Shown here: piece after piece, positions 63,933-64,000 of the stretch | Numbering within the stretch: the first letter of the stretch is position 1 | How the letters are laid out: each line of letters begins with the position of its first letter | From: Anabaena cylindrica PCC 7122 | GTDB lineage: Bacteria; Cyanobacteriota; Cyanobacteriia; Cyanobacteriales; Nostocaceae | Reading direction: 5' to 3' | DNA length: 64,000 bases | NCBI RefSeq assembly: GCF_000317695.1 | Contig: NC_019771.1 | Coordinates: 5,260,001-5,324,000 of the forward strand | The notes under the pieces: generated by a model | The model's input: the letters and a program-made list of their open reading frames with translations, nothing else | Told to the model about the DNA's origin: nothing | Databases searched by the model: none | Program-made: the position numbers and the translations under genes

Positions 63933-64000
63933 AAATAGCAAGGCAGAAATTTTAATTATTCACACAATAGACTAAAATCCCCCGGAACTCAATACTTGTC
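63933..64000. other. Window end, no feature seen
   Basis: The last 68 bp after hemH hold no gene and no hairpin that I can support. Confidence 0.4.

Overview
This window comes from a filamentous, probably heterocyst-forming cyanobacterium (Nostocales, Anabaena/Nostoc-like). The evidence is: magnesium chelatase subunit ChlD, geranylgeranyl reductase ChlP, a high-light-inducible protein, a ferrochelatase with a chlorophyll-binding tail, an XisH/XisI pair, a group 3 SigF-type sigma factor, a deoxyhypusine-synthase homologue of the homospermidine type, frequent HIP1 octamers (GCGATCGC, for example at 3239, 3354 and 4002), short degenerate tandem repeats and many small palindromic or MITE-like repeats between genes. 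The DNA is AT-rich and loosely packed, with many intergenic stretches of 300-900 bp.

Layout. 1-9.8 kb: a DUF937-like fragment, an ATP-binding sensor kinase, a membrane GTPase (DUF697 type), two convergent Ser/Thr kinases (one with ten TPRs) and a rhomboid homologue lacking both catalytic residues. 10-16.7 kb: a decayed REP-associated transposase, a 1022-residue membrane protein with seven copies of a helical repeat, an hli gene, an SLC13/ArsB-type permease and a universal stress protein. 16.7-20.8 kb: a nitrate/bicarbonate-type ABC transporter (permease, Tat lipoprotein binding protein, ATPase). Two ydaO-type cyclic-di-AMP riboswitches lie in this block, one before the transporter and one before the stress protein, so both units probably answer to c-di-AMP. 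21-26 kb: a second sensor kinase, RNase III, a small HNH nuclease preceded by a long RNA-like hairpin element, XisH/XisI and a Uma2 protein. 26-31.4 kb: chlD, then an accessory segment (a protein pair with a retropepsin-like protease, and an OLD-family ATPase-nuclease) closed by a second, diverged copy of the chlD 3' end. 31.4-38.3 kb: sigF, a Bax-inhibitor-1 protein, prfB with its programmed frameshift, a DUF3285 peptide, ybeY, dgkA, an anthranilate synthase glutaminase and an MBL-fold protein. 38.4-49.5 kb: a DUF4347 protein cut short by a palindrome, an FG-GAP protein, pepP, a secreted protein, a Uma2 gene cut by a MITE, a peroxiredoxin, a deoxyhypusine-synthase homologue, an OppC-like permease, an HD hydrolase and tRNA-Gly(CCC). 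49.8-55 kb: a WD40 protein with an unrecognised N-terminal half, CysA, a YidD protein with a Cys-rich tail, and chlP. 55-62 kb is accessory: Uma2, toxin-antitoxin genes with a broken duplicate, a small repeat protein, an AbiJ-like protein carrying a homopolymer frameshift, an HTH-dynamin-like GTPase and an Rpn-type nuclease. The window ends with a methyltransferase and hemH.

The strongest candidate for an undescribed system is the minus-strand set at 57.3-61.0 kb: an HTH-fused dynamin-like GTPase, an AbiJ-like protein and a small acidic repeat protein. It lies among toxin-antitoxin and nuclease genes and looks like an anti-phage module. Other prominent signals are the c-di-AMP riboswitch pair, the structured minus-strand RNA element at 23.5-24.1 kb, the island bracketed by a duplicated chlD tail, and a three-copy MITE family whose interior block occurs in both orientations. 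All functional assignments were made by reading motifs; no database search was run.
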